From positions 124,001-188,000 of the forward strand of contig JARGSG010000088.1 in NCBI GenBank assembly GCA_030374805.1: a DNA stretch of 64,000 bases, written 5' to 3'. The notes beneath the pieces are model-generated. The model did not search any database, was not told the DNA's origin, and saw nothing but the letters and a program-made list of their open reading frames with translations. The translations under genes were made by a program, and so were the position numbers. The stretch comes from Gracilaria gracilis (Eukaryota > Rhodophyta > Florideophyceae > Gracilariales > Gracilariaceae). This document shows, piece by piece, positions 54,399 through 63,417 of the stretch (positions within the stretch are counted from its first letter, which is position 1; each line of letters begins with the position of its first letter).

Positions 54399-56750
54399 TT
54401 AACGCGAGTCCCGTAGTGAAACTGTCATATTGAATACCATCTTATCAGTAGAGCTATCTGAATCAACTGTGAAGTATCCTTTTCGTTCAAACTGGAATGT
54501 TTCCCCCGCCTTTGAATCCTTAACGCTTTCTTCTATCAAACAGTTCTTCAAAACAACTTCACCTTCCTCGTTCAAATCGTTTAGCCAATCGTCCTTTAGA
54601 ACTGAAGGGTCTGGACTCTTGAAAAGGGTACTATACAGACGAGCCTCGAAGGAGATTGCATTCTCCCCGACCCAATGAAGAACGCCCTTTGGCTTCGTAG
54701 ACTTACTGTAGTCCATTTCGGCCACCAGTTCCACAACCTCTTCGCCTTCTTTAATCACATCCATGACCTTGATTGGATACGCGTAGCGCAACATTGCACT
54801 CTTTCCAGGTGCAAGGCCATAATACCCTTTCTCATCAACCATTCTGAAATCAGTCCGCTCAATGTAAACAGTCTTAGTCAGCAAAACTTCGCGCTTGCCC
54901 ATTCCCTCTTTCTTCGGGTGATTAGAGACGCTAAGTACTTCGTTTTCCTTAAAGTTGCTGATAGTTATCTTCAACGGCCTTAACACGGCCAACACTCTCT
55001 TGGAATTGGAATCATGTTCAGTTCGTACCCAATGTTCTAAAACGTGCATGCCGATCACATTATTCGCCCGAGAAACGCCGATGGCGTTGCAGAAGCGGTT
55101 GAGCGAGTTCGGAGAATAACCGCGACGACTCATTCCAACTAAGGTTGGCATTCGAGGATCATCCCATCCGCGGACGTATCCCTGTTCTACCAGCTGCTTC
55201 AGCTTTCTCTTTGACATCACCGTGTATTCCAGGTTAAGTCTAGAAGACTCCCAGACAAATGGCCGGTAAAGGTCAAGCGCTTCTAACAGCCAGTAATAAG
55301 AATCACGTCTAATCTCAAACTCCAAAGTGCATAGAGAATGTGTAATCCATTCCAGAGAGTCAACGATGCAATGCGTGTAATCATAGGATGGATACACGCA
55401 CCATTTGTCTCCCACATGGGGGTGTGGCGCGTGAATAACGCGGTACGCAACGGGATCACGCATGACCAAGTTCGGATGCTTCATGTCAATCTTCATACGA
55501 AGAGTTGCTTCGCCTTCACCGTACTTTCCTTTCCGCATATCGTCGAAAAGACGAATGTTTTCCTCCACAGTCCTGTCTCGCCAGGGCGAGTCTGCACCAT
55601 CTTTTCGCCCCTTTGAGATTTCGTCACCTGTCTGATGGCACACATAAGCTTTGCCTCTCTTGATAAGCTCGACAGCAAGATCATACAATTCTCCAAAATA
55701 GTCTGAGCTGTATGTGATGCGGACTGGCTCGTGTCCCATCCACTTCACCATTTCTATGATTGCATCAATGTACTCGGTCTTCTCCACCGTTGGATTGGTG
55801 TCATCAAAGCGCAGCACACATTCTCCTGCCATTTTCTTCGCGTACCCAAAATCGATGAACATTGCTTTTGCATGACCAACATGCAAGTATCCGTTTGGCT
55901 CTGGGGGGAACCTTGTCACCACCTTGCCCCCAGTCGCCTTGCGATGCTTCTCGAGGAGCTCAGGTGTGTTCTCAGCGCTTGAAAGCCCTCGTGCCTCAAA
56001 TCTATTTGGTACACCCTCAAATGGATCTGCAACCTCTTCTGTTCCCTCCTCTACTTTCTTTGCAGCAGGTGCCTTCTTTGTTTTCTGTTTCTTGACCTTT
56101 GGCGGTTTGGCAAGATCTGCTTCAGTTTTAGGACCAAGTAAATTTTGTATGCGGGAACGAATGAGGCTATTGATAACCTTTCCGTCCGCAAACCGAAGCT
56201 TTTCCATCACTTTTCTCTGCATCAAACCTGAGTTGAAGCGATATCGCTTTTCCAAAAGCTCGGGCTTGTTCAATTCGATTGCTTCGCTAACAGCAGCCTC
56301 AATGTCGGCTTCAGAAACTACTACCCCAACGCCGGCAGCATGCTCAAATTCCTTTTCGTCAATTGTGATATCGTCTAGTTTCACTTTCGTATCCGGAACA
56401 GAGCCACCGGCTTTCTTGTATACGCTGTTCAACCACGCAGCGGCGGCTTCCACATGAGGCGAATCATCTAGCTTCCCATCTCCAACTGCGCTATAAAGAA
56501 GAGTGCGTCCGTTCTTGCCAACGAGGGAGTTCAGCTTTGTTGTTGCGGTGTATAACAAGGCCGCTTTGAGCGCTCCATGTTGTGGTTTTGGACTCAGTGA
56601 GGCGCAAGTAAACGCATCAAGGAGCGTGTTTGTAGTTTTCTCACTTTTTCCAACGGTGTGAGCCAGGCGTGATTCCAAGCCGTACTCTTCCAGAGTTGAA
56701 ACTCGCTCCTGGGCATCCGGCGTGAGTTCTTTCACAGAGTTTGAAGGCAT
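54399..56750 (-). CDS. QARS: Cytosolic glutaminyl-tRNA synthetase
   Basis: 783 aa (human QARS1 775). It charges tRNA-Gln directly, as in eukaryotic cytosol. The start is the ATG of MPSNSVKELTPDAQERV; upstream codons reach only a GTG. Order: N-terminal non-specific RNA-binding/YqeY-like domain (about 1-220, ending EKLRFADGKVINSLIRSRIQ), a Lys-rich linker (KVKKQKTKKAPAAKK), then the class I catalytic domain with TRFPPEPNGYLHVGHAKAMF (HIGH motif HVGH), LRFDDTNP, YPSYDYTHCIVDSLE and the KMSKS equivalent VMSKRKL. The anticodon-binding beta barrel follows (WVRTEHDSNSKRVLAVLRPL, FQFERKGYFTVDSD). All key motifs are intact. No intron. Confidence 0.97.
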   Translation of the reverse strand: MPSNSVKELTPDAQERVSTLEEYGLESRLAHTVGKSEKTTNTLLDAFTCASLSPKPQHGALKAALLYTATTKLNSLVGKNGRTLLYSAVGDGKLDDSPHVEAAAAWLNSVYKKAGGSVPDTKVKLDDITIDEKEFEHAAGVGVVVSEADIEAAVSEAIELNKPELLEKRYRFNSGLMQRKVMEKLRFADGKVINSLIRSRIQNLLGPKTEADLAKPPKVKKQKTKKAPAAKKVEEGTEEVADPFEGVPNRFEARGLSSAENTPELLEKHRKATGGKVVTRFPPEPNGYLHVGHAKAMFIDFGYAKKMAGECVLRFDDTNPTVEKTEYIDAIIEMVKWMGHEPVRITYSSDYFGELYDLAVELIKRGKAYVCHQTGDEISKGRKDGADSPWRDRTVEENIRLFDDMRKGKYGEGEATLRMKIDMKHPNLVMRDPVAYRVIHAPHPHVGDKWCVYPSYDYTHCIVDSLEWITHSLCTLEFEIRRDSYYWLLEALDLYRPFVWESSRLNLEYTVMSKRKLKQLVEQGYVRGWDDPRMPTLVGMSRRGYSPNSLNRFCNAIGVSRANNVIGMHVLEHWVRTEHDSNSKRVLAVLRPLKITISNFKENEVLSVSNHPKKEGMGKREVLLTKTVYIERTDFRMVDEKGYYGLAPGKSAMLRYAYPIKVMDVIKEGEEVVELVAEMDYSKSTKPKGVLHWVGENAISFEARLYSTLFKSPDPSVLKDDWLNDLNEEGEVVLKNCLIEESVKDSKAGETFQFERKGYFTVDSDSSTDKMVFNMTVSLRDSR

Positions 56751-57539
56751 TGCGGTGTTGAACCGGTGACCAGCTTTGTTTTGGTCGAACTGCACAGAGT
56801 TGGCTAGCTAGTAATCAGTGAGTGTTTAGGAGACTCGACGCATTCCTGTACAGAATTTATAGATGATGTGTAAACACGGGTCTCGGATCGGTCGGTGGCC
56901 GTCATCAATGAAGGGTACTCAAGTGACTCCAGTGGGAACTCCTCGTGGGATCAGAAAACCCGTCGTCGATAACATGACAATGCATTGCTGGCCAGCAAAT
57001 TGGCAACATAGAGAGCAGCATCACATCGTGGAGGCTACTATGATTGGTTGATAAACTCTGCCCGGCTACCTTGATATCCAACGACACTCATACAGTCACC
57101 TTGAATGGACCCCTGCTGCTGTACCGTGTACAGTACTCGTCTGCTCTGTGCCACATCAAACAGTACTGTAGATAGTCAGGTCTTGGTGCCGTGCCCAACG
57201 GCGTCGACGACGAGTACCTCCCCTCCAGCCAAGCGTGCCGCGATTGAGCTCTTACCCTTCTCTTTCCTCTCCGCTTTTCGTTTGTATTCTGGTGGATCTG
57301 CAAACAACCCACAAAAATTTTTTGCAGTTTGCAGGCCATTCATAAGAAACAGGATACCGTAGCGTTCGTTCTGACCTGACTGCGATAAGTCTAGGTTTCA
57401 GCTCCGCACTACAAGTCCTTGAACCGAGTCCCAAGGATATTCAACGCGGAAGCGGGGGGGGTTCGAAAGATAGTTCCTGTTTGCACGCTTTGACGGTTTA
57501 AAGCCCCTCTTTTGCTGGCGTACTGAATCTTGGTGAAAC
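56751..57539. promoter_or_regulatory. Divergent promoter region, GlnRS / eIF3j
   Basis: About 790 bp between two divergent translation genes (GlnRS minus, eIF3j plus), so it holds both promoters. GTACCGTGTACAGTACTCG and CAGTACTGTAG near 57120-57170 form small inverted repeats. No RNA gene is recognised. Confidence 0.45.
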
Positions 57540-58271
57540 ATGTCTAACTGGGATGACGAAGACGAGTGGGACGCAGACCCAGCTCCCGCAGTCCCCACAA
57601 TACCGACCCCATCTACGTTTAGTAATGATGCACCGCTTGGTAATTGGGATGATGAGGACCAATCCGAAGAAGAAGAGCCGCAATTGAAGAAGCCTTCCGC
57701 CCCCATGAAACCCTCTAAACTTCGCGCAAAGGCACTCAAAGAGAAGGAAGAACAGGAACGACAACGCGAGATTGAGAAGATTATGGCGCGTCAAAAAGAG
57801 CTGGATGACATGGATGCGATACAAAGAAAGGTCCGTCAGCAGCAAATCGTAGAAGAAGCAGACCTTGAAAACACCAAAGACCTCTTCATGGTTGGAGATG
57901 GTTCAGAAGGAATGAAGCCACCTGCAGAACCCACACTGGAAAACTTCAAGCCTGTTTCAGATGCCGATTACTCCAAGTTTGCGCGAATGCTGGGCGAGCG
58001 ATGCGCAGAGCTGAATGACAATCCCAGAAGAACGGGACGCTACATGGATTTTGTCAAGGAGGTATTGCGAGTGGTAGTGGCAGGTCTCGGATCAGATGAT
58101 ACAAAAGATCTTTCCACTTTTATTGGTGTACTAAGCAACGAAAAGAGAGACGAATTCAAGAAATCGAAAGGCTTCAAGAAGAAGACCAACAAGAAATCGA
58201 ACGTGCGAGTAGACAAGATGACCGACATGCGCTATGACGTCTACGACGATGTCGGTGACGAGTTTATGTAA
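57540..58271 (+). CDS. EIF3J: eIF3 subunit J (Hcr1-like)
   Basis: 243 aa. It starts MSNWDDEDEWDADP, with a repeated acidic/Trp motif (GNWDDEDQSEEEE) as in eIF3j/Hcr1. The helical middle is rich in Lys/Glu/Arg (EKEEQERQREIEKIMARQKE). LENFKPVSDADYSKFARMLG and AGLGSDDTKDLSTFIGVL match the conserved core. The basic C-terminus KKSNVRVDKMTD ends DVYDDVGDEFM, the typical YDDxDDFM-like end. eIF3j binds the 40S decoding centre and acts in start-site selection and ribosome recycling. The frame is intronless; the ATG is unambiguous. Confidence 0.95.
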   Translation: MSNWDDEDEWDADPAPAVPTIPTPSTFSNDAPLGNWDDEDQSEEEEPQLKKPSAPMKPSKLRAKALKEKEEQERQREIEKIMARQKELDDMDAIQRKVRQQQIVEEADLENTKDLFMVGDGSEGMKPPAEPTLENFKPVSDADYSKFARMLGERCAELNDNPRRTGRYMDFVKEVLRVVVAGLGSDDTKDLSTFIGVLSNEKRDEFKKSKGFKKKTNKKSNVRVDKMTDMRYDVYDDVGDEFM

Positions 58272-58628
58272 AACATCCGTAAAGTGGCGATAGTGGTGTC
58301 GCACGATCCAGGAAGGGAACTCTAGTAGCTTTTTCACAAGTTGTTGCTAATTCGTGAAATTCCGTAGTACAACATCGTAACGATGCAAAACAAAGGCGTT
58401 CACTGCTTTTGACGATCCGTTTGAGTGAGGGAGTGAGAGAGGCACTGCTGGCCATAGCGCTGTGACGGTATAGTGGTAGGGACAACAGTTAGTTGTGTAG
58501 CAGTACGTGCGAGAATAAAATTGGGACTACGACAAGGCCCACTGCTTCCATTGCCTCTAGTCCATTTACATGGAGCTATTGAGTCTTCGAATGGAAGAAG
58601 GCGGCCAAAAAAGTACATGCCGCAGTCT
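58272..58628. other. Convergent 3' intergenic gap
   Basis: About 360 bp between the eIF3j and CPSF6-like stop codons. No gene or repeat is seen. Confidence 0.5.
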
Positions 58629-60410
58629 TCATCTTCTCCCTGATCTTTGTCTCCTCGAATTCCTTCTATCCGACGGCATATCAGCTTTATCTCCAACCGA
58701 ACTTGAAGCTTGCTGATTTGCATTGGCGTGTGCACGCCTCCTCGACCGACCACCCCTCCTCCTCGTTCTCCTCGGCGGTGGCTCCTCATCCTCGGCACGG
58801 CTCTTCACCGGTGTGTCGTCATGTTTTGCAGAATCAGAGCCTCGATACCACTGTGAAGATTCATAGTGGCCGTGTCGTCGACGCTTCGAGCTGCGATGCT
58901 CTTCAGACCAGTCTGGTGAATGAGATCTGGAGCGACGACGCGACGACCCGTTAAACGGTGAACGCTCGCGCGTGCGATCCCTCCGGCGCTCTCGGTGACG
59001 GTCCCGACCACGGTCATCTCGTCCGCGATCATCCCGTCCGCGGTCATCCCGTCCACGGTCATCCCGTCCACGGTCATCGCGCTCACGGTCATCGCGCTCA
59101 CGGTCATCCCGTCCGCGGTCATCGCGCCCACGGTCATCGCGCCCACGGCCATCCCGGGAGCGGTCTCTTTCGCGCTGTCGCTCGCGCTCCGGCGAAAAGC
59201 GGCGAGGCGATTCCGATCGCTCCGCCGATCGATTATGCTGAGAGTGCCTCTCATTCTGCATGCGCTCGCGAAGACGTTCCTTCACCTCCTCCGGGATGTT
59301 GAGCTTGGCAGTGGTCTCAAACTCATCCGAGGACTCACGCGCAGACCTGCGTGAAGACGGGCGACGACGCGGGTCCTCCTTGTCCTGGTCCGGGCGATAC
59401 ACCAGCACGCGATCGCCGTACTTGTTGATGATAAGCGTCTCGCGCCCCTTGCCGCGGCGAGCGCGCGCATCGGGCTGCGGCGAGTGGCGACGGCGCGAGC
59501 GCGACGGCGACGACGAGCGACGCGGCGAGCGACGCGGCGAAGAAGCGCGACGCGGAGAGGAGCGATGCGGCGAATGGTCACTGGGCGGCGGCGAGTGCGA
59601 CGGCGAGCCGGAGCGACGCGCACGCGACGCGGCGCGCGGCGAGCGCGGCGGCTGCTCGTCGTGCTGCGCGGGCGGTTCGTGATGCACGTGCTCGGCGTTG
59701 CTCTGCTGCGGCGCGCGCTGCGGCGGCGGCTGTTGCTGCGGCCGCTGCGGCGGCTGCGGCGGCTGCTGCGGCGGCTGCTGCTGCTGCTGCTGCTGCTGAC
59801 GAGGCGGCTGCGGCTGGCGCGGCGGCTGCGGCTGGCGCTGCGACTGGCGCTGCGACTGCTGCTGGCGCTGCGACTGCGGCTGGCGCTGCGACTGCGGCTG
59901 GCGCTGCGACTGCGGCTGGCGCTGCGACTGCGGCTGGCGCTGCGCGTGGTTGGGCGGCATCCACATGAAGGGGTGCGGCATGAATGCCGGCGGCGGCGGC
60001 ATGCCCGGCGGCATGGGCGGCGGCGGCATGCCGGGCGGAAACATGGAGCGCGGCGGAAAGGGCGCCATAGGCGCCGGGAAGTTGGACGGCGGCGCGGCAT
60101 GCAGCTTGTGCTGCGGCGGGTAGAGGAAGCGGTCGACGTCTGCGGACGGCAGCAGCGCGACGCAAACCGGCGCGGAGGGCGACGCCGGCGGCGGCGGATC
60201 GGCGGCCAGCGCGGCGCGCAGCGGCTCGGCCACCTGCCGCGACGACAGCGCCACCGCCACGCGCCCCAGGCTCTTGCCGCTGTGCGCGTCCACCGCGAAG
60301 CGCACGGCGCCGATGGCGCGCCGCGCCGGCGCGTGCGCGCGCGCGCACAGCGCCTCCACGTCCGCGTCCGACGTCCACCACGGAAGATTGCTCAGCGCCA
60401 CGCTCGCCAT
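58629..60410 (-). CDS. CPSF6/CFIm68-like RRM and SR-type protein
   Basis: 593 aa from the ATG at 60410 (MASVALSNLPWW); the frame runs further to a GTG only. The RRM (about 1-80) opens VALSNLPWWTSDADVEALC, like the CPSF6/7 RRM (GNLTWWTTDEDL), with GKSLGRVAVALSS as RNP1. A Pro/Met-rich region (FPPGMPPPPMPPG) follows, as in CFIm68, then a Gln/Arg repeat (QRQPQS units), an RS region (SPRRSPRRSSSPSRSRRR), a conserved-looking ETLIINKYGDRVLVYRPDQD block, and an Arg/Asp repeat. CFIm68 recruits the cleavage factor to pre-mRNA 3' ends, and its RS domain is phosphorylated. The repeat composition is extreme, so alignment outside the RRM is uncertain. It sits head to head with a CLK kinase. Confidence 0.8.
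   Translation of the reverse strand: MASVALSNLPWWTSDADVEALCARAHAPARRAIGAVRFAVDAHSGKSLGRVAVALSSRQVAEPLRAALAADPPPPASPSAPVCVALLPSADVDRFLYPPQHKLHAAPPSNFPAPMAPFPPRSMFPPGMPPPPMPPGMPPPPAFMPHPFMWMPPNHAQRQPQSQRQPQSQRQPQSQRQPQSQRQQQSQRQSQRQPQPPRQPQPPRQQQQQQQQPPQQPPQPPQRPQQQPPPQRAPQQSNAEHVHHEPPAQHDEQPPRSPRAASRARRSGSPSHSPPPSDHSPHRSSPRRASSPRRSPRRSSSPSRSRRRHSPQPDARARRGKGRETLIINKYGDRVLVYRPDQDKEDPRRRPSSRRSARESSDEFETTAKLNIPEEVKERLRERMQNERHSQHNRSAERSESPRRFSPERERQRERDRSRDGRGRDDRGRDDRGRDDRERDDRERDDRGRDDRGRDDRGRDDRGRDDRGRDRHRERRRDRTRERSPFNGSSRRRSRSHSPDWSEEHRSSKRRRHGHYESSQWYRGSDSAKHDDTPVKSRAEDEEPPPRRTRRRGGRSRRRAHANANQQASSSVGDKADMPSDRRNSRRQRSGRR
59011..59154 (-). repeat. 15-bp minisatellite encoding RGRDD/RERDD units
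   Basis: About ten tandem 15-bp units (plus strand CGGTCATCCCGTCCG type) encode GRDDR or ERDDR pentapeptides in the SR protein. The in-frame period keeps the coding frame; units are nearly identical, implying recent expansion. Confidence 0.88.
59830..59945 (-). repeat. 18-bp minisatellite encoding QRQPQS units
   Basis: Tandem 18-bp units (plus strand TGCGACTGCGGCTGGCGC type) encode QRQPQS hexapeptides, adjoining a polyGln (CTG) run at about 59775-59800. Both sit between the Pro-rich and RS regions. Confidence 0.88.
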
Positions 60411-60678
60411 CGTTCTGCCGCCGCCGACCGCGGTCGCGCTGCTGCGCCCGCGCGCGCGCACCGCCACTTGAGCGAAGCGCAGCGCAGCGCAGCGCAGCGC
60501 GCGCCACACGTGGCGCTGCGCGCGCGCCGCCAAACGCGCCACAGTGCCGCCGCGAGCGCAGGGGGCGGGGGGGGGGGGGGGGGGGGGCCGTCTCGGGCGC
60601 GCGCGCCGTGCAGTAGCCTAGCAGCAGCCGGCAGAGCGGCGCGCAGCCCGAGCCGCGCGCGCGCCAATCCGCCCCGCC
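60411..60678. promoter_or_regulatory. Shared divergent promoter, CPSF6-like / CLK kinase, with 21-G tract
   Basis: 268 bp separate the two start codons. GC-rich throughout. A run of 21 uninterrupted G (60567-60587) follows GGGGGC on the plus strand, a strong G-quadruplex and R-loop candidate close to both starts. Confidence 0.6.
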
Positions 60679-60816
60679 ATGTCTCGTCCCGCCTCGCAGT
60701 CCGTGGGCGCCAACGCCGTGCGGCGCGCGCGCACGCACTCGCTCTGCGCCGACGCCGCCGACGCCGCCGACGCGCAGCCCGTCGCGTACGCGCTGCGCGC
60801 GCGCAAGAGGGCGCGC

Positions 60817-60853
<37 letters not shown>

Positions 60854-62298
60854 ACCCGCCGCCTGCAGCTCCGCTGCTGCCCCCCGCCGCCAATGCCGCG
60901 CGCGTCCCCGCCGCCAGACTCCTCTTCTACAAGCGACACGAGCTGCTCCCGCTGCATCCCGTCCCGCCACCCGTCGCCCGCACCCCGTCGCAGACGCCGC
61001 TCTCGCTGCCGCCCCCGCCGCAGCCGCTCCCGCCGCGAAAGCTGTTGCCGCCCTACTGCCTGCCGAACAAGGATGACGCCGACGGCCATCTTATCTACAA
61101 GCTTGGCGATGGGCTGTTGCCTAGCGCCAAGTTTCCCAACGGCCGCTACAAGATTCTTAGCGATCTGGGCGAGGGTACCTTTGGCAAGGTCGTCGAGTGC
61201 TGGGATCGTAGCCGCTGCCAGCGCGTCGCCGTTAAAATCATCCGAAACGTAACAAAGTACCGCCAAGCCGCCCGCCTCGAGATCGACGTGCTGCTGCACA
61301 TCAAGAGGCATGACCCCCGCCAGCTTTACCACTGCGTCAAGTTCTTCACCTGCTTCGACTACCAGTCGCATGTGTGCGTCGTCTTCGAAAAGCTCGGGCC
61401 CTCCTTGTACGAACAGCTGCGCCGAAATCGTTTCCGCCCGTTTCCGCTGCACCAGCTGCGCGCCTTTGCCTTTCAGTTGCTGCAAAGCGTTCATTTCGTG
61501 CACAACCTCACGCTTATACACACCGATCTCAAGCCCGAGAATATCCTCCTCGCCGACCCCAAACGCCCGAACGACATCAAGCTCATCGATTTTGGAAGCG
61601 CCACTTTTGAGTCGCAGCACCACTCTGCCGTCATTTCCACAAGACATTACCGCGCCCCCGAGGTCATTCTGGGTTTGGGTTGGACCTATCCATGCGACCT
61701 CTGGAGCATCGGCTGTATTCTCGTGGAGCTCTACACAGGCCGAGCTCTTTTCCAAACTCATGAAAACCTCGAACACCTCGCCATGATGATGACCGTCCTG
61801 GGGCCTATTCCAGATTCCATGATTAGGCGCGCAGACTGCTCTGGACAAAAGTACTTTACGCGCTTGAAGAGCGGCCGGAAGGCGCTCAACTGGCCACAAG
61901 GCGCTTCTTCCAGGGAATCTGTTCGTTCTGTTAGCAAAGTACAAGCGCTACACAAGATCATCCGCGACCCGGATGCACATGCCACCTTTTTTGACCTCGT
62001 ACGTCGCCTGCTGGACTTTGAGCCGAGAACTCGCTGTACATCGGCTGAAGCACTGCAACACCCTTTTTTTCAGGACGATGTACTGTGCGTGCCGCAACAC
62101 GCTTCTTCAAGTGCCGCTTCAACTCAACCGCACCGTTCTTCTGCCTCTTCAACTGTGAAGCGGAAGCGAAGATCTGTGAAGAGAAAACCTACGCAGAATG
62201 TGAGCGCCATAACATCCAACGCATCTTCGTCCAGTTCGGTGGGCGCAGCCAACCCGCTTGTGCTTTATCAGAACGAAGATGGACGACGGAGCTCGTAA
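60679..62298 (+). CDS. CLK/LAMMER dual-specificity protein kinase
   Basis: 539 aa. The first 150 residues are Arg/Ala/Pro-rich with a polyPro tract. The kinase domain (about 155-470) has YKILSDLGEGTFGKVVECWD (Gly loop), VAVKIIRN (Lys), HTDLKPENILL (catalytic loop), IDFGSATF (DFG), STRHYRAPEVILGLGW, CDLWSIGCILVELYTG and EHLAMM, the LAMMER signature (EHLAMMERILG in animals), here EHLAMMMTVLG. RDADCSGQKYF-like and FEPRTRCTSAEALQHPFF close the domain. The short Ser/Lys-rich tail contains RKRRSVKRK. CLK kinases phosphorylate SR proteins and control splicing-factor traffic; the neighbouring CPSF6-like gene encodes such an RS protein. No intron. Confidence 0.96.
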
Positions 62299-63417
62299 TT
62301 AGTTGGACATTCTTGTAACTGTCGCGGTCGCTTGGTGTGTATATCAATGTGTTGAACTAACATGTCCTTTGCCTATTATCTTTCATGATCATTGTCGCCT
62401 ATCTTTGTTCCTACATGGGCATTACGTCCCCGCCTTATTTTTGTTTACTGGGCTCGCTCACATGTAATCGCGGCCCTCAGCTAATAAAAGCTTATGGAAA
62501 CCTGCGTCAGGTTCAGTCGGTGAAACTTAGCTTAAAGGGCTACCCTTCGTACAGTAGTTGCTCTAGACATGAAGTGCTCGTCATACGTGAATCAGATGGG
62601 TTCCCAAGGGGAAGGGTTAAGGAATGCGATTAGCAGTAGCACGGTAGTCGTGGCTGTGACTGCGACGTCATCTGCACCCTGCAAGAAAACTAATATGCTG
62701 AGGGCCATCATGGTGATGAATGTAGACAGTACGTCCTGTAGATACACGCCTCTAAAGATTCACAGCATCACAATCGCCATGATGAGTATGTATATAATTT
62801 TATCCCTATCATACATCTGTTTTCATCTCCTGAAGATACGCTACAAGTGCAGATGCTACACCGTAGACACGGAAGGATGAACTATTGCGACGAAATACAA
62901 CAATCGACAAAGAGTATGGTATCTACCTTCGTACCACCCAAGGGTAGCGTTACCGTTGTGGCCCTCTTCTTCTTTCGATAAAAAAAAAGAAAAAGTGATG
63001 AACCAAACCCCATGAGCTGTTCAAAACTACTGTATACTTGTCCTTAAAAGAACTGGCCCTAACTCTTGTGCATAGGGAGTCAGATCATCCTCTAGAATAC
63101 CACGATGATCCACCATAATACGGCAAGAAAACAATGACATGCTCGCTTCACATGCCCAGTACTTATCTTTGGAAGGGAAGCGTTTGACAATTTTAAATCA
63201 TAGTGTAACCACTACTCTTGTCATTGTTCCTTTCGCCCTACCCCCGTTCCCAAATATTCGATTCCGAGTTGGCGCTGGTCGCCTCTGGCCTCGTTTGATT
63301 CCTCAAAAACTGGATTCGGGGACTGAACCACAGGATACATTATCCGCGCAGCCTGCATGCTAGGTCCAAGAGAATTGCTCCACATCCGCAAGCGGTTGAG
63401 AATAGTATGGGGCGCTC
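62299..63417. other. Convergent intergenic gap
   Basis: About 1.1 kb between the CLK and kinesin stop codons. AGGGTAGCGTTACCGTTG (62941-62958) echoes the palindrome cluster at 34881-34899, and an A-rich run follows at 62980-62997. A 103-codon frame at 62569-62880 is not protein-like. Confidence 0.55.

Noticed and set aside
59578-61944. Minus-strand 788-codon frame overlapping the CPSF6-like and CLK genes
   Set aside because: It is antisense to the clear kinase domain and out of frame with the RRM/RS protein. It is Ala/Arg-rich because of GC-rich codons. A shadow.
62569-62880. 103-codon plus-strand frame downstream of the CLK gene
   Set aside because: Composition is not protein-like, there is no motif, and it lies in a convergent 3' gap.
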